Shown: positions 1 to 8,696 of the stretch, piece by piece | Position numbering within the stretch: the first letter of the stretch is position 1 | Layout of the letters: each line of letters begins with the position of its first letter | NCBI GenBank assembly: GCA_016788065.1 | Contig: JAEUTI010000042.1 | Coordinates: 27,857-91,856, forward strand | Reading direction: 5' to 3' | Origin: Bacteroidia bacterium | GTDB taxonomy: Bacteria; Bacteroidota; Bacteroidia; AKYH767-A; OLB10 | Length of the DNA stretch: 64,000 nucleotides | Made by a program: the position numbers and the translations under genes | The notes under the pieces: generated by a model | The model's database searches: none | What the model saw: only the letters and a program-made list of their open reading frames with translations | What the model was told of the DNA's origin: nothing

Positions 1-39
1 CGTAGAAAGTCAGGAATTTGAGATGTTCACTTAACCAGA

Positions 40-1503
40 ATGATTATGGATGTACTTAACAAGACGATTAAAAAATTAAGTGAGGAAGAGTACCAGGCAT
101 TATTGATGCAGGTCTCCGGAAAGAAAAAGAATAAGCCTTTTGTAGTTTTGGAAACTACCCGCCAGCGGGATATCGCCGATTCGGAAATGATGGAAATGCT
201 GCAGGTAAATGCCAGCACTTATTATACATTGAAGTCGAGACTGAACTCCAAAATTGCTGCTATTCTTTCTAAAAGTGTGCAAAACCCCATCAGCTCATTG
301 ATGGATGAGGTTACCCGTGTCCCGGCGAATTTGTATGGAAACAATAAAGACTTTTCTATAAGAGCATTGAAAGAACTCGAAAAGCAACTTATTGAGTATG
401 ATCTTTCAGCAGAACTTATTATTGTTTATAAAACTTTGGCTCAATTGCATTTATATAATGAGGATTTTTCTCACTATGATAATCTTTATAAAAAGCATGT
501 CGCCTTTTCTCTTGCAGTATCGAAAGCAGAAGGATTATTCTATCAGTTTATTTTAAGAACGGGTAAATACCTGCTTACAAAATCAACTGATGACTACAAT
601 TCTATCATTGATATCAAAAGAGAAATTTCAAACATCTGTGAACTTTATGACTCACACCGGTTGTATGTAATTTACAACATTGTGCGTCTTTATCACATGA
701 TCACCATTGAAAATTCAACCGAAGGCTTGAAAGCTAAGGAACTGGAAGTTGATGGCATTCTTCAGGAAATGAATCGTATTTTCCAGAAGTATCATATGGA
801 TACTTTCTACCAGAATATTAAGTTCATATCAGAATTTATTTATTTCGAATATTATCAGCTAACAGGCAATCAGGTTCGCGCTGATTATTACCACGACAAA
901 GGAATTTGTCATATCGAAGATCTCTGTGGTAAACATTTCATGTCATTCCATGTAATTCGTTTCCTTGAAAGCAAAATTGAGAAATATCTCGCAGATGGGA
1001 ATATCGATAAATTGATGTTATCGCATGATCAGATCATTCAACATCTCGATATTGACACCAATGAAGCATATCAGTTTGTAGCATTCAAAAGGTATGTTGC
1101 TGTTTGTAAATTCTACCAACGCGATTTTACCGGTGCAGCACGTACTATGAACGATCTGCGAAATCAGGTTTCATTGAAGCAATACCTGATGACCGACATT
1201 GAATGTAAATTATTCCAGGCTTTACAATATTGCATTTTAGGTGAAGACGGATTGTGCATGCAGATTCTTTCGAGTCTGAAACGCCAGATCCGGGATCAGG
1301 ATGCAGAGTTTGAATCGACCAGACAATTCATAAAAATCCTGAAATCGGCTTTAAAACCGGCTGACTACAGAAAGAAAGTCAAGAAAATTACTGAAATGTG
1401 GAATGATTTTCAAAAATCGAACCATGGTCAGTATGCAATTCTTAAATATGTAAAACTGGACGAAGTCACTATCCGGAAAATGACAAATCCTATTAAAGAA
1501 TAA
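40..1503 (+). CDS. Conserved helical protein of unknown function
   Basis: Function not recognised. The 487-residue product has no signal peptide or membrane segment and looks almost wholly alpha-helical, like a TPR or other helical-repeat solenoid from about residue 90 onward. The first 80 residues are basic and include a stretch near residues 53-77 (LQVNAST...LKSRLNSKI) that could be a helix-turn-helix, so a regulatory or scaffold role is possible but only inferred. Two in-frame ATGs six bases apart (40 and 46) compete as starts. The gene converges on the response-regulator gene with only 19 bases between stops. That it is a real gene is clear from its length and even composition. Confidence 0.85.
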   Translation: MIMDVLNKTIKKLSEEEYQALLMQVSGKKKNKPFVVLETTRQRDIADSEMMEMLQVNASTYYTLKSRLNSKIAAILSKSVQNPISSLMDEVTRVPANLYGNNKDFSIRALKELEKQLIEYDLSAELIIVYKTLAQLHLYNEDFSHYDNLYKKHVAFSLAVSKAEGLFYQFILRTGKYLLTKSTDDYNSIIDIKREISNICELYDSHRLYVIYNIVRLYHMITIENSTEGLKAKELEVDGILQEMNRIFQKYHMDTFYQNIKFISEFIYFEYYQLTGNQVRADYYHDKGICHIEDLCGKHFMSFHVIRFLESKIEKYLADGNIDKLMLSHDQIIQHLDIDTNEAYQFVAFKRYVAVCKFYQRDFTGAARTMNDLRNQVSLKQYLMTDIECKLFQALQYCILGEDGLCMQILSSLKRQIRDQDAEFESTRQFIKILKSALKPADYRKKVKKITEMWNDFQKSNHGQYAILKYVKLDEVTIRKMTNPIKE

Positions 1504-1522
1504 AGAATAGGAAATCCAAAAC

Positions 1523-1909
1523 TTAAACAGCCTCTAAGTACTTCTCACTTAGGGGCTTGTTTATATACTTGTAAACGTACTGATTGGTGGATGCACGATT
1601 TATGTCTTCAGGACTTATTGAAGAAGACAAAACAATAACTTTAGCTTTTTGACGAATTTTTGCGTCGAGCTTTTCAAAGTCCTCAAGAAAGCCAAACCCA
1701 TCTTTCACAGGCATATTCAGGTCTAAGAAGATAAATTGAGGGATTTTTTCTTCATCTGTGGCAACTTCACGAAGAAAATTGAGTGCGCCATCAGCCGAAT
1801 TCCTGACAATTACCTCACCGGCAAATTTGGAGGATACAATGATTCTTTCATTGATAAAGTTATCAATTTCATTATCATCTACCAATAATACATTCCTGAA
1901 TTTTGGCAT
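1523..1909 (-). CDS. Single-domain response regulator (receiver only)
   Basis: A 128-residue CheY-like receiver domain with no output domain. The acidic pair is D11/D12, the phosphoacceptor is D63 in FLDLNMP, the switch Ser is in the SSS run at 95-97 and the conserved Lys is K118 in INKPLS. This Rcp1/CheY-like subclass (VDDNEID at the start, FLDLNMP, late KP) is common in Bacteroidota, where it takes phosphate from PAS-type hybrid or soluble kinases. No kinase gene lies next to it, so it is an orphan; the closest relative in the window is the receiver at 36448-36843. Its last codons overlap a hairpin that may end transcription from the convergent gene. Confidence 0.93.
   Translation of the reverse strand: MPKFRNVLLVDDNEIDNFINERIIVSSKFAGEVIVRNSADGALNFLREVATDEEKIPQFIFLDLNMPVKDGFGFLEDFEKLDAKIRQKAKVIVLSSSISPEDINRASTNQYVYKYINKPLSEKYLEAV
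1531..1560 (+). terminator. Possible terminator hairpin in the 3' end of the receiver gene
   Basis: CCTCTAAGT (1531-1539) pairs with ACTTAGGGG (1547-1555) with one G-T pair and a 7-base loop, followed by CTTGTTTATAT. It lies 28 bases after the stop of the plus-strand gene and inside the last codons of the minus-strand receiver gene. The T-run is poor, so this is a weak call. Confidence 0.35.
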
Positions 1910-1975
1910 TGTTGAGTTGTTTTAAGCCTGTAAACTAACTATACCGGGCAGGGGGGATCCGAGTGGAAGTGTGTG

Positions 1976-2051
1976 TGGTGGTGATGGACGGGATCGAACC
2001 GCCGACACAAGGATTTTCAGTCCTTTGCTCTACCAACTGAGCTACATCACC
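1976..2051 (-). tRNA. tRNA-Phe (anticodon GAA), CCA encoded
   Basis: Reading the minus strand, the acceptor arms GGTGATG and CATCACC pair over 7 bp, the D-arm is GCTC/GAGC with AGTTGGTA in the loop, the anticodon arm is AAGGA-CTGAAAA-TCCTT giving anticodon GAA, and the T-arm is GGCGG-TTCGATC-CCGTC. The gene is exactly 76 bases including discriminator A and an encoded CCA. It stands alone, between the receiver gene (same strand) and coaX (opposite strand). Confidence 0.98.
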
Positions 2052-2172
2052 ATTTTAAAACTGCAATGGGCGCAAAAGTAAAATTTTTTTTCATTCAAAA
2101 CCGAAAATAAATTTCTAAATATTTTATTCTTTTCACTTTTAGCCAGATTTCCAATAAAGTGATCAGGATAAT

Positions 2173-2180
2173 TACTTTTG
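2173..2180 (+). promoter_or_regulatory. -7 promoter box for coaX
   Basis: TACTTTTG fits the Bacteroidota -7 consensus TAnnTTTG. Transcription should begin about 5-7 bases downstream, at or next to the ATG at 2185, which favours the downstream ATG at 2200 as the true coaX start. No clear TTG -33 box was seen. Confidence 0.55.
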
Positions 2181-2199
2181 CCAAATGGATTCTGGTCAC

Positions 2200-2934
2200 A
2201 TGGTTAAGTTCATTTTTGATATAGGTAATACCCGAACTAAAATTGCGGTTTTCGAAAATGCTAATATGCTCGAATTGCGCAATGTAAAAGGAAACTTCAT
2301 TAATGAAGCTAACCGGATATTTTCACTTTATGGTCGTCCGTTTAGTGTTATGGTTTCAACAGTTAGCATTCCTGAAAAAGAGGTAATTGCTATGCTGTCA
2401 GCCTTTTATGATGGAAAAATCTTCTTTTTCAGAAGCGGAATGATGCTCCCGGTGAAAAATGGCTATAAAACTCCGCAAACGCTTGGCCAGGACCGGATTG
2501 CAAATGCCTGTGCCGCCTGGAAATTCAATCCTGATAAAAACACACTGGTAATTGATTTGGGTACTTGCATCAAATACGACTTTGTTGATGAAACCGGCCT
2601 GTATCATGGAGGTGCTATTGCTCCCGGACTTGCCATGAGGTACAAAGCGTTAACCCGTTTCACCGGACAACTACCTTATTTTAAGCCAATTGAAGAATTT
2701 CCGGAACTTATCGGACAATCTACAGAGTCTTCCATACGTTCGGGTGTTGAAAATGGAATTCTATTTGAACTTAAAGGTGCCATCGAAGCTTATAGTCAAC
2801 AATTTGGTCGAACTTCTGTAATTCTTACCGGTGGCGACCATCCTAAGTTTGCCGATAAGCTAAAAAGTCCCATCTTTGTGGCCCCAAACCTGACTTTGAA
2901 CGGTTTAAAAGTAATACTGGATGCAAATGATTAA
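2200..2934 (+). CDS. coaX: Type III pantothenate kinase
   Basis: Catalyses ATP-dependent phosphorylation of pantothenate, the first step of coenzyme A synthesis, in the cytoplasm. The protein has the ASKHA-type phosphate-1 motif DIGNTRTK at its N-terminus (D7 onward), the GQDRIANA motif, the catalytic region VIDLGTC, the GGAIAPGL segment and a C-terminal LTGGD adenosine-site motif. Length of 244 residues from the chosen start is normal for CoaX. An ATG at 2185 would add five residues, but the -7 box at 2173-2180 places the transcript start almost on that codon. The stop overlaps the start of the next gene, so coaX heads an operon with envelope genes, an arrangement familiar from Bacteroidota. 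Confidence 0.96.
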   Translation: MVKFIFDIGNTRTKIAVFENANMLELRNVKGNFINEANRIFSLYGRPFSVMVSTVSIPEKEVIAMLSAFYDGKIFFFRSGMMLPVKNGYKTPQTLGQDRIANACAAWKFNPDKNTLVIDLGTCIKYDFVDETGLYHGGAIAPGLAMRYKALTRFTGQLPYFKPIEEFPELIGQSTESSIRSGVENGILFELKGAIEAYSQQFGRTSVILTGGDHPKFADKLKSPIFVAPNLTLNGLKVILDAND

Positions 2935-4183
2935 TAAGAAACTCTTTGTTTTTGTGCTCTTTTTGATGGTACTAGCTACCAAAGGTTTTAGCCAAACCGG
3001 CTCACTCAGCCCCTATTCCAGATATGGAATTGGTGATGTTTTGCCTGAAGGCTTTACTTATCAGTTAGGCATGGGTGGAATTGGTGCTGCTCTAATTTCG
3101 CCAAACCAGATTAATTTTATCAATCCTGCAGCATTGGCCTACGATACAATTACCATATTCGACTTTGCAGCTAATGGTGAAATTCGTCGTCTCGAAAGAA
3201 ACACCCAGAATTCCACACTGAATAGTGCCTCCTTTTCTTATTTCAGTTTGGCATTCCCTGTTATTAAACATAAAATGGGCATGGCTTTTGGCCTGCTCCC
3301 CTTCTCTTCCGTTGGTTATAATATTAATGTGTTTGAAGAAGTACAGAATGTAGGGACAGTAAAATATCGCTATGAAGGCGAAGGTGGATTCAACAAAGTT
3401 TATCTTGCTTCCGGAATTAAAGTTTTCGATGGATTGAGCGCCGGTGTGAATGCTTCCTATATTTTCGGCACCATTGAAAACAGGAAAAGTATTGAATTCC
3501 CATACAACGTAAATTATTTTAACAGTCGGTATATAAATGATGTAACTGCAAAGGGATTCTATTTTAATTATGGATTGCTTTATAATAAGATGTTGAAGAA
3601 AGAACAGTTTATAAGTGTTGGACTGACCAGCTCACTTTCTACTGGCGTGAATGCTTCCAATGTTCAGAATTACTACAACTATTCTATTTCAGCATTTGGT
3701 GGCGAAATTGTTAAAGATTCCATTTATGAAGAATCGGAAAAGTCAGGTAAAATCAGACTTCCGGATTACTACCGTGCAGGAGTATCTTATGGCAAAACCG
3801 GCAAATGGATGGCAGGTGCTGATTTCTCTTACAACAACTGGGAAAAATTCCGTAATTTCGATTCAAAAGACTCATTAAAAAACAGTTACACATTTTCCAT
3901 TGGGGGCGAATACCAAACTAAAAAACTGATTTATCGTGTTGGTGGAAGATATACACAAACCTATCTTAGCCTTAACAACAACCAGCTAAATGATTATGGC
4001 ATAACTTTTGGGTTAAGCATCCTGAAGTTGTTTCCAAAACGTCCACCTTCAGCAATCAACATTGCTGTTGAACTTGGGTCAAGAGGCACAACAGAAAGTA
4101 ACTTGATAAAAGAAAATTATATCAGATTAAATCTCGGATTCACATTAACAGATATCTGGTTTATCAAACCAAAATACGACTAA
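2921..4183 (+). CDS. Outer-membrane beta-barrel protein, FadL-like
   Basis: A 420-residue protein with a cleavable signal peptide (basic start, hydrophobic core, ending near GFSQ). The mature part is rich in alternating aromatic and small residues, has many short beta-strand stretches (YSRYGIGD near the N-terminus, repeated FSY/GGRY patterns) and ends in ...FIKPKYD, as expected for an outer-membrane barrel. The LSPYSRYGIGD start and NPAAL motif resemble barrels of the OmpP1/FadL type in Bacteroidota. The substrate is unknown. The ORF begins inside coaX (14-base overlap); the ATG at 2927, overlapping the coaX stop, is an equally good start, and both imply translational coupling. Confidence 0.85.
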   Translation: MQMINKKLFVFVLFLMVLATKGFSQTGSLSPYSRYGIGDVLPEGFTYQLGMGGIGAALISPNQINFINPAALAYDTITIFDFAANGEIRRLERNTQNSTLNSASFSYFSLAFPVIKHKMGMAFGLLPFSSVGYNINVFEEVQNVGTVKYRYEGEGGFNKVYLASGIKVFDGLSAGVNASYIFGTIENRKSIEFPYNVNYFNSRYINDVTAKGFYFNYGLLYNKMLKKEQFISVGLTSSLSTGVNASNVQNYYNYSISAFGGEIVKDSIYEESEKSGKIRLPDYYRAGVSYGKTGKWMAGADFSYNNWEKFRNFDSKDSLKNSYTFSIGGEYQTKKLIYRVGGRYTQTYLSLNNNQLNDYGITFGLSILKLFPKRPPSAINIAVELGSRGTTESNLIKENYIRLNLGFTLTDIWFIKPKYD

Positions 4184-4205
4184 ATTTAACCCAATAAAAA
4201 CCAAA

Positions 4206-5501
4206 ATGAAAAAGTACCTATTGTTAACTGCATTATCGTTCGCAGTCATCACTTCTTCTATTGCTCAAACAGGCTCTAAATACGGAACCGATAGCGTTAC
4301 CTGTATCACGAATATCTCCCTGTTTAATGAATATTTCAAACAGAATAATTACGTAGATGCTCTTGAGCCATGGAGATGGGTATTCACCAACTGCCCTGCT
4401 GCTACCAAAAGAACATATTTGAATGGTGCCACCATGTTTGAAAAACTTATTGCAGATGAAAAAGATCCTGCAGTTAAATCCAAATATCTGGATTCATTGT
4501 TGGCAATCTATGATCAACGTATAAAATATTTTGGTGAAGAAGGTTTGGTTCTTGGAAAAAAAGCAATTGCTATCTACGATTACGCACCTGAGCGTAAAGA
4601 AGAAATCAATGCCTTATTCAAAAAATCTGTAGAAATAGAAGGTCCTAAATCAGGTCCTGCTGTGTTGTACAAATACTTTCAGGTAAACACGGAATTGTTT
4701 GCTGAAAAGAAAATCACCAAAGAAGATGTGATTGATGTTTATGATCAAGTCAGTGAACAAATTGATGCCAATCTGGATGGACCGGACTCTGCAAATTATG
4801 ACAAATCCCGAATGAATGTGGAAACTTTCTTCGGCCCGTTTGCAACTTGCGAAGACCTGGTTGAGATTTATACTCCACGATTAAAAGCAACACCTGATAA
4901 TGTGGTATTACTTCGTAAAATCGTAAATTTATTTGGTAAAAAGGGATGTAATGATGCAGCTATTTACATGCAGGCTGCAGAAAATCTTCACAAAACTGAA
5001 CCTACTGCAAAAGCCTCTTTAAGTCTGGCCCGTATGTATGCAGCAAAAGGACAATCTGCAAAAGCATCATCATACTATAGTGAAGCTGCTGAACTCGAAT
5101 CCGACAATAATAAAAAAGCAAATATTGTTTTGGAAACTGCAGACTTTAATTTGAGAACTCTGAAAAACTATTCTCAAGCTCGTACACTGGCACTAAGAGC
5201 TGCATCACTCCGTCCGGGTTGGGGTCGACCATATATCATGATTGGCGACATTTATGCTTCAAGCTCTTCCGGTTGTCCTGATGAATTCAGCGGAGCATCT
5301 GTATTCTGGGCTGCAATTGACAAGTATCAAAAAGCTAAATCAGTTGACCCTTCTCTTGCAGATGAAGCCAACCGTAAAATTGGAACTTACACTAAATACT
5401 TCCCTAAGAAGGATGACGTATTCTTTAACAACTTAAAAGTTGGTGATTCCTATACAGTGAAATGCTGGATCAACGAAACAACAACTATTCGCGTCAACTA
5501 A
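4206..5501 (+). CDS. Periplasmic tetratricopeptide-repeat protein
   Basis: A 431-residue exported protein: a signal peptide covers about residues 1-20 (cleavage near SIAQ), followed by helical TPR-like repeats, clearest at about 255-345 (ARMYAAKGQSAKASSYYSEA and the next repeat with LRAASLRPGWGRPYIMIGDIY). The C-terminal part holds a conserved Cys and a KYQKAKSVDPSLADEANRKI repeat. Proteins like this sit between the barrel and lptC genes in many Bacteroidota and probably serve as a periplasmic scaffold in outer-membrane or lipopolysaccharide assembly; that role is inferred from context. A strong hairpin terminator follows 30 bases after the stop. Confidence 0.85.
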   Translation: MKKYLLLTALSFAVITSSIAQTGSKYGTDSVTCITNISLFNEYFKQNNYVDALEPWRWVFTNCPAATKRTYLNGATMFEKLIADEKDPAVKSKYLDSLLAIYDQRIKYFGEEGLVLGKKAIAIYDYAPERKEEINALFKKSVEIEGPKSGPAVLYKYFQVNTELFAEKKITKEDVIDVYDQVSEQIDANLDGPDSANYDKSRMNVETFFGPFATCEDLVEIYTPRLKATPDNVVLLRKIVNLFGKKGCNDAAIYMQAAENLHKTEPTAKASLSLARMYAAKGQSAKASSYYSEAAELESDNNKKANIVLETADFNLRTLKNYSQARTLALRAASLRPGWGRPYIMIGDIYASSSSGCPDEFSGASVFWAAIDKYQKAKSVDPSLADEANRKIGTYTKYFPKKDDVFFNNLKVGDSYTVKCWINETTTIRVN

Positions 5502-5502
5502 A

Positions 5503-6102
5503 ATGTATTGCTCCTGCAACATAATTTTTTTACATAAAAAAGCTGGTTATGCCAGCTTTTTTATGTTATTTTTGTTTGCGCTTACCCTAACGTCGTGCGA
5601 AAATGATATTGAAAAAGTTTCGCTGGTAACAGGGAAATCCAAGTTGCCTATAGAATCTTCTACTGATATGGAAATTCTATACAGCGATTCGGCAAAAGTA
5701 AAGGTCAAGGTAAATACACCGGTCATGAATCGTTATGATGGTGAAAATCCATATACCGAATTACCCAAAGGAGTATCTGTAAAGTTCTTTGATGAGAATC
5801 TGAATGTCACTTCAACACTCACTTCCAAATATGCTATCCGAAAAGATAACGAAAATATAATGGAGGCTAAAAATGATGTGGTTGTGGTGAATGAAAAAGG
5901 AGAAAAGTTAAATACCGAACACCTGATCTGGAATGAAAGAACTCACAAAATTTACAGTGATAAGTTTGTGAAAATTACCACTCCTGATAAAATTCTATTC
6001 GGCAACGGATTTGAAGCAAATCAGGATTTTACCAATTATAAAATTTTTAATATTAAGGGAACTATAACCATTGACAAAGATGAACATACCACGAATCCTT
6101 GA
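5503..6102 (+). CDS. lptC: LPS export periplasmic lipoprotein LptC
   Basis: LptC links the inner-membrane LptBFG transporter to the periplasmic bridge that carries lipopolysaccharide to the outer membrane. The mature part shows the family's beta-jellyroll pattern with alternating strands (DSAKVKVKVNTP, GVSVKFFDENLNV, NDVVVVNEKGEKLNTEHLIWN, IYSDKFVKI, GNGFEANQDFTNYKIFNIKG). A lipobox LTLTSC puts the lipidated Cys at residue 32 of this frame. The start is uncertain: the ATG used here follows the previous stop by one base and supplies HKK before the hydrophobic core, but a terminator hairpin is then inside the coding region; the ATG at 5563 avoids this but leaves a signal with no basic residue. 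Operon with the downstream small gene (overlap). Confidence 0.88.
   Translation: MYCSCNIIFLHKKAGYASFFMLFLFALTLTSCENDIEKVSLVTGKSKLPIESSTDMEILYSDSAKVKVKVNTPVMNRYDGENPYTELPKGVSVKFFDENLNVTSTLTSKYAIRKDNENIMEAKNDVVVVNEKGEKLNTEHLIWNERTHKIYSDKFVKITTPDKILFGNGFEANQDFTNYKIFNIKGTITIDKDEHTTNP
5533..5565 (+). terminator. Hairpin terminator between the TPR gene and lptC
   Basis: CATAAAAAAGCTGG (5533-5546) and CCAGCTTTTTTATG (5552-5565) are perfect complements over 14 bases with a 5-base loop, and the right arm is a T-run. It reads as an intrinsic terminator in either direction. It lies inside the longest lptC reading frame and its last three bases are the alternative lptC start codon ATG (5563), so it may work as a partial terminator or attenuator. 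Confidence 0.75.
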
Positions 6103-6295
6103 AGTTTCCTGGTTGATAACCAGTATAGTTGCTTTAGGCCTGTTCGTTTACCATTTCTTCAGCGATGGGTTATCTGCCGCCTTTTTCCCCCTGATTTTTG
6201 CCTTTATCACCTTTTGCATGTACCTGGTGAGAAGGAAACAACGGATCTCGTACGAAAAAAAGCCTCCTGTCACTCCTCCGGCAGATGTGGAATAA
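6080..6295 (+). CDS. Small two-helix membrane protein
   Basis: A 71-residue protein with two predicted membrane helices (about residues 8-27 and 32-50) and a basic, proline-rich cytoplasmic tail (RRKQR then KKPPVTPPADVE). Function unknown. The ATG at 6080 was preferred over 6071 because MNIPRILEV begins directly before the first helix. It overlaps the end of lptC by about 20 bases in another frame, the usual sign of translational coupling, and lies upstream of ppiD. In related genomes a CBS-domain membrane protein often occupies this place; it is absent here. Confidence 0.72.
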   Translation: MNIPRILEVSWLITSIVALGLFVYHFFSDGLSAAFFPLIFAFITFCMYLVRRKQRISYEKKPPVTPPADVE

Positions 6296-6451
6296 CAGTT
6301 GAATTTCAACTAGTCCATTCGTTCAAACCTTTTAATATTGGAATTTCCGTCGTATATTCGCACGCTATTTCGGTGTAGAGGGTGAATTATATTCGTCTGC
6401 CGATACCTAACTAATTATATATCAAAAACATAATTTAAAGAAAAACAACAA

Positions 6452-8587
6452 ATGGCTGTAATTGGAAAAATCCGCCAGAGAGCAGGCCTGCTAATTGGTA
6501 TTGTGGGTTTTAGCTTAGTGGCTTTTATTCTGGGGGACCTTCTCACATCAAACAGAAGTTTTATAACCGGTTCCGGAAATGAACTTGCTATCATTGGTAG
6601 CAAAAAGGTTGATATTCAGGAATTTGAAGCATTGGTTAAACAGCTTGAAGAAAACTACAAGATAAATACCGGCAACCAGACGGTAGATCAAAATACCTTA
6701 GAGTCACTTCGTGAACAAGCATGGACTCAGCTTTTGAACGAAGAAATACTTGGGAAACAAATTGAAAAAACCGGAATCAAAGTAAGTGCTGATGAGCTTT
6801 TTGATATGATTCAGGGAAAAAATCCACATCCTCAGATCAAGGAGGCGTTTAAAGATCCTAAAACCGGCGAATTTTCAGCTGCGAATGTAATTCAGTTTTT
6901 GAAAAACATGGATAACGATGCAACCGGTAAAACCAGAAATCAATGGGTAGCATTTGAGAAGTACATTAATGAAGAACGGGTTAAAGAAAAGTATAATGAA
7001 ATGATCAAACATGGTTTGTTCGTTACTACTGCCGAAGCAAAAAGAATGTATGAGAATCAAAATCGTACAGCCTCTGTTCGTTTTATTGACTTCAATTACA
7101 CATCTATTGAAGATTCAACAATTAAAGTTGAAGATAAAGAATTACGTGAATATTATAATTCACACCAGAATGACTTCAAACAGGAAGCTTCTCGCAAACT
7201 TGAGTATGTTACCTTCGATGTAGTTCCTTCAACAGAAGACAAACAAAATGCTATTTCCAGTCTTGAAAAATTGGTGCAGGCTTTCCGTGAAACTACCGAC
7301 GATTCGTTGTTCACTTCTATCAATTCTGATAACAAAATTGAAATTGCATACTTCAAACAAAATTCTCTTGCTCCGGTTATCGATACTCCATTTTTTGGAG
7401 GCGCTGCAGTTGGCACAGTAATCGGACCATACGAAGAAGGAAATGCTTATAAGGTTTCTAAATTGCTTGCTTCCAAAAACATGTCAGACTCTATCAAAGT
7501 GAGTCATGCATTGGTTGCATTTGCTGGCGCTGAACGTGCTCCTGCAGAAGTTACCCGCACTAGAGATCAGGCCAAAGCAACAGCTGACAGCTTACTGGCA
7601 ATTATTAAAAAAGACGGCAATCGCTTTGCTGATATTGCAAAAAATGCTTCTGACGATAAAGTTGCAGCAGAAAAAGAAGGTGATCTTGATTGGATCACTC
7701 AGGCAAGCCCAATGGATCCTAAATTTAAAGCCGGAGCTTTCGAAACTGCAAAAGGTCAGGTTTCATTAGTTGAATCTCCATTCGGATTTCACTTGATTAA
7801 AGTAACGGATCAGACTGCAGCTGTTCGTCAGGTACAGGTTGCTTCTATCGATCGCCGCATTGAACCGGGCTCTAAAACATTCCAGGCAGCGTTTGCTAAA
7901 GCCAATGAGTTTGCAGCGAAAAATAAAACTCCTGAAGCCTTTGAAAAAGCTGTTCAGGAACAAGGATTAAACAAGCGTGTAGCTGATAATCTTAAAGAAA
8001 CAGACAAATTCATTCCAGGATTGGAATCCCCTCGTGCATTGGTTCAATGGGCTTACAATTCTAAAAAAGGAGATGTTTCTAAAGTTTATGATTTCGGAAA
8101 CAAATTTGTTATTGCTGTTCTTACTGAAGTGAAAGAAAAAGGTATTGCTCCATACGAACAAGCGCTTGATCTGGTAAAAGGTAAAGTGATTACTCAGAAA
8201 AAAGCTCAAATGTTCATCGAGAAAATAAATGCCAAGATGAGCGGTGCAACTACTATCGATGCATTGGCATCAGCATTAGGTGTTCAGGTTAAAAATGCTG
8301 AAGGTGTTAATTTTAATTCCAGTTTCGTTGCAAATCTGGGTGTTGAACCAGCTTTGGTTGGAACCATATTCAGTCTTAAACAAGGTGTACTGTCTAAACC
8401 TGTGGAAGGAGCAACCGGTGTTTTTGTTGCTGTTATAGACAGAATTTCAGAACCTGCTGCTACAACAGATTATTCTAATAACAAAAAGCAAGCAATCCAG
8501 CAGTTACAGCAAAGAACAACTTATGAAGTGTTCAATGCGCTTAAAGAGAAAGCCAATATTACCGATAACAGAGGTAAATACTACTAA
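6452..8587 (+). CDS. PpiD-like periplasmic folding chaperone (SurA/PpiC fold)
   Basis: A 711-residue membrane-anchored peptidyl-prolyl isomerase/chaperone that helps fold exported and outer-membrane proteins. One N-terminal transmembrane helix (about 11-31) is followed by a SurA-like N-terminal chaperone region (about 45-240), a parvulin-type rotamase domain (about 348-455: VSHALVAF, RFADIAKNASDD, GDLDWI, SPFGFHLIKV) and a long C-terminal region resembling a second, degenerate rotamase plus chaperone segment. This length and order match the Bacteroidota PpiD/SurA family. The 155-base region upstream contains TTGG then TATATTCG (near 6339-6360), a near-consensus promoter, so it may be transcribed separately from lptC. 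A strong terminator follows the stop. Confidence 0.92.
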   Translation: MAVIGKIRQRAGLLIGIVGFSLVAFILGDLLTSNRSFITGSGNELAIIGSKKVDIQEFEALVKQLEENYKINTGNQTVDQNTLESLREQAWTQLLNEEILGKQIEKTGIKVSADELFDMIQGKNPHPQIKEAFKDPKTGEFSAANVIQFLKNMDNDATGKTRNQWVAFEKYINEERVKEKYNEMIKHGLFVTTAEAKRMYENQNRTASVRFIDFNYTSIEDSTIKVEDKELREYYNSHQNDFKQEASRKLEYVTFDVVPSTEDKQNAISSLEKLVQAFRETTDDSLFTSINSDNKIEIAYFKQNSLAPVIDTPFFGGAAVGTVIGPYEEGNAYKVSKLLASKNMSDSIKVSHALVAFAGAERAPAEVTRTRDQAKATADSLLAIIKKDGNRFADIAKNASDDKVAAEKEGDLDWITQASPMDPKFKAGAFETAKGQVSLVESPFGFHLIKVTDQTAAVRQVQVASIDRRIEPGSKTFQAAFAKANEFAAKNKTPEAFEKAVQEQGLNKRVADNLKETDKFIPGLESPRALVQWAYNSKKGDVSKVYDFGNKFVIAVLTEVKEKGIAPYEQALDLVKGKVITQKKAQMFIEKINAKMSGATTIDALASALGVQVKNAEGVNFNSSFVANLGVEPALVGTIFSLKQGVLSKPVEGATGVFVAVIDRISEPAATTDYSNNKKQAIQQLQQRTTYEVFNALKEKANITDNRGKYY

Positions 8588-8609
8588 AAATACTGCCATT
8601 TGGCAATCA

Positions 8610-8640
8610 AAGCCGTTCTGAAACCCAGAACGGCTTTTTT
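8610..8640 (+). terminator. Intrinsic terminator after ppiD
   Basis: AAGCCGTTCTG (8610-8620), loop AAACC, CAGAACGGCTT (8626-8636), then a T-run. An 11-bp perfect stem followed by T residues, 22 bases after the ppiD stop. Confidence 0.93.
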
Positions 8641-8678
8641 ATTTATTAACGTTTGAAGGTAACTCTAAAAGTTAATTT

Positions 8679-8686
8679 TATATTTG
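8679..8686 (+). promoter_or_regulatory. -7 promoter box for the 212-residue membrane protein
   Basis: TATATTTG is a perfect match to TAnnTTTG, with TTTG at 8652-8655 upstream as a possible -33 element (23 bases away). The ATG at 8697 is only 10 bases past the box, so the leader should be a few bases at most. Confidence 0.7.
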
Positions 8687-8696
8687 TAATTCAGGT

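Noticed and set aside
1910..2199. A second tRNA or small RNA in the region before coaX
   Set aside because: Only tRNA-Phe folds; the remaining sequence has no clover-leaf or conserved RNA motif.
2921..4183. Calling the barrel protein FadL outright
   Set aside because: The sequence resembles OmpP1/FadL only in general pattern; the specific fatty-acid-transport signature could not be confirmed.
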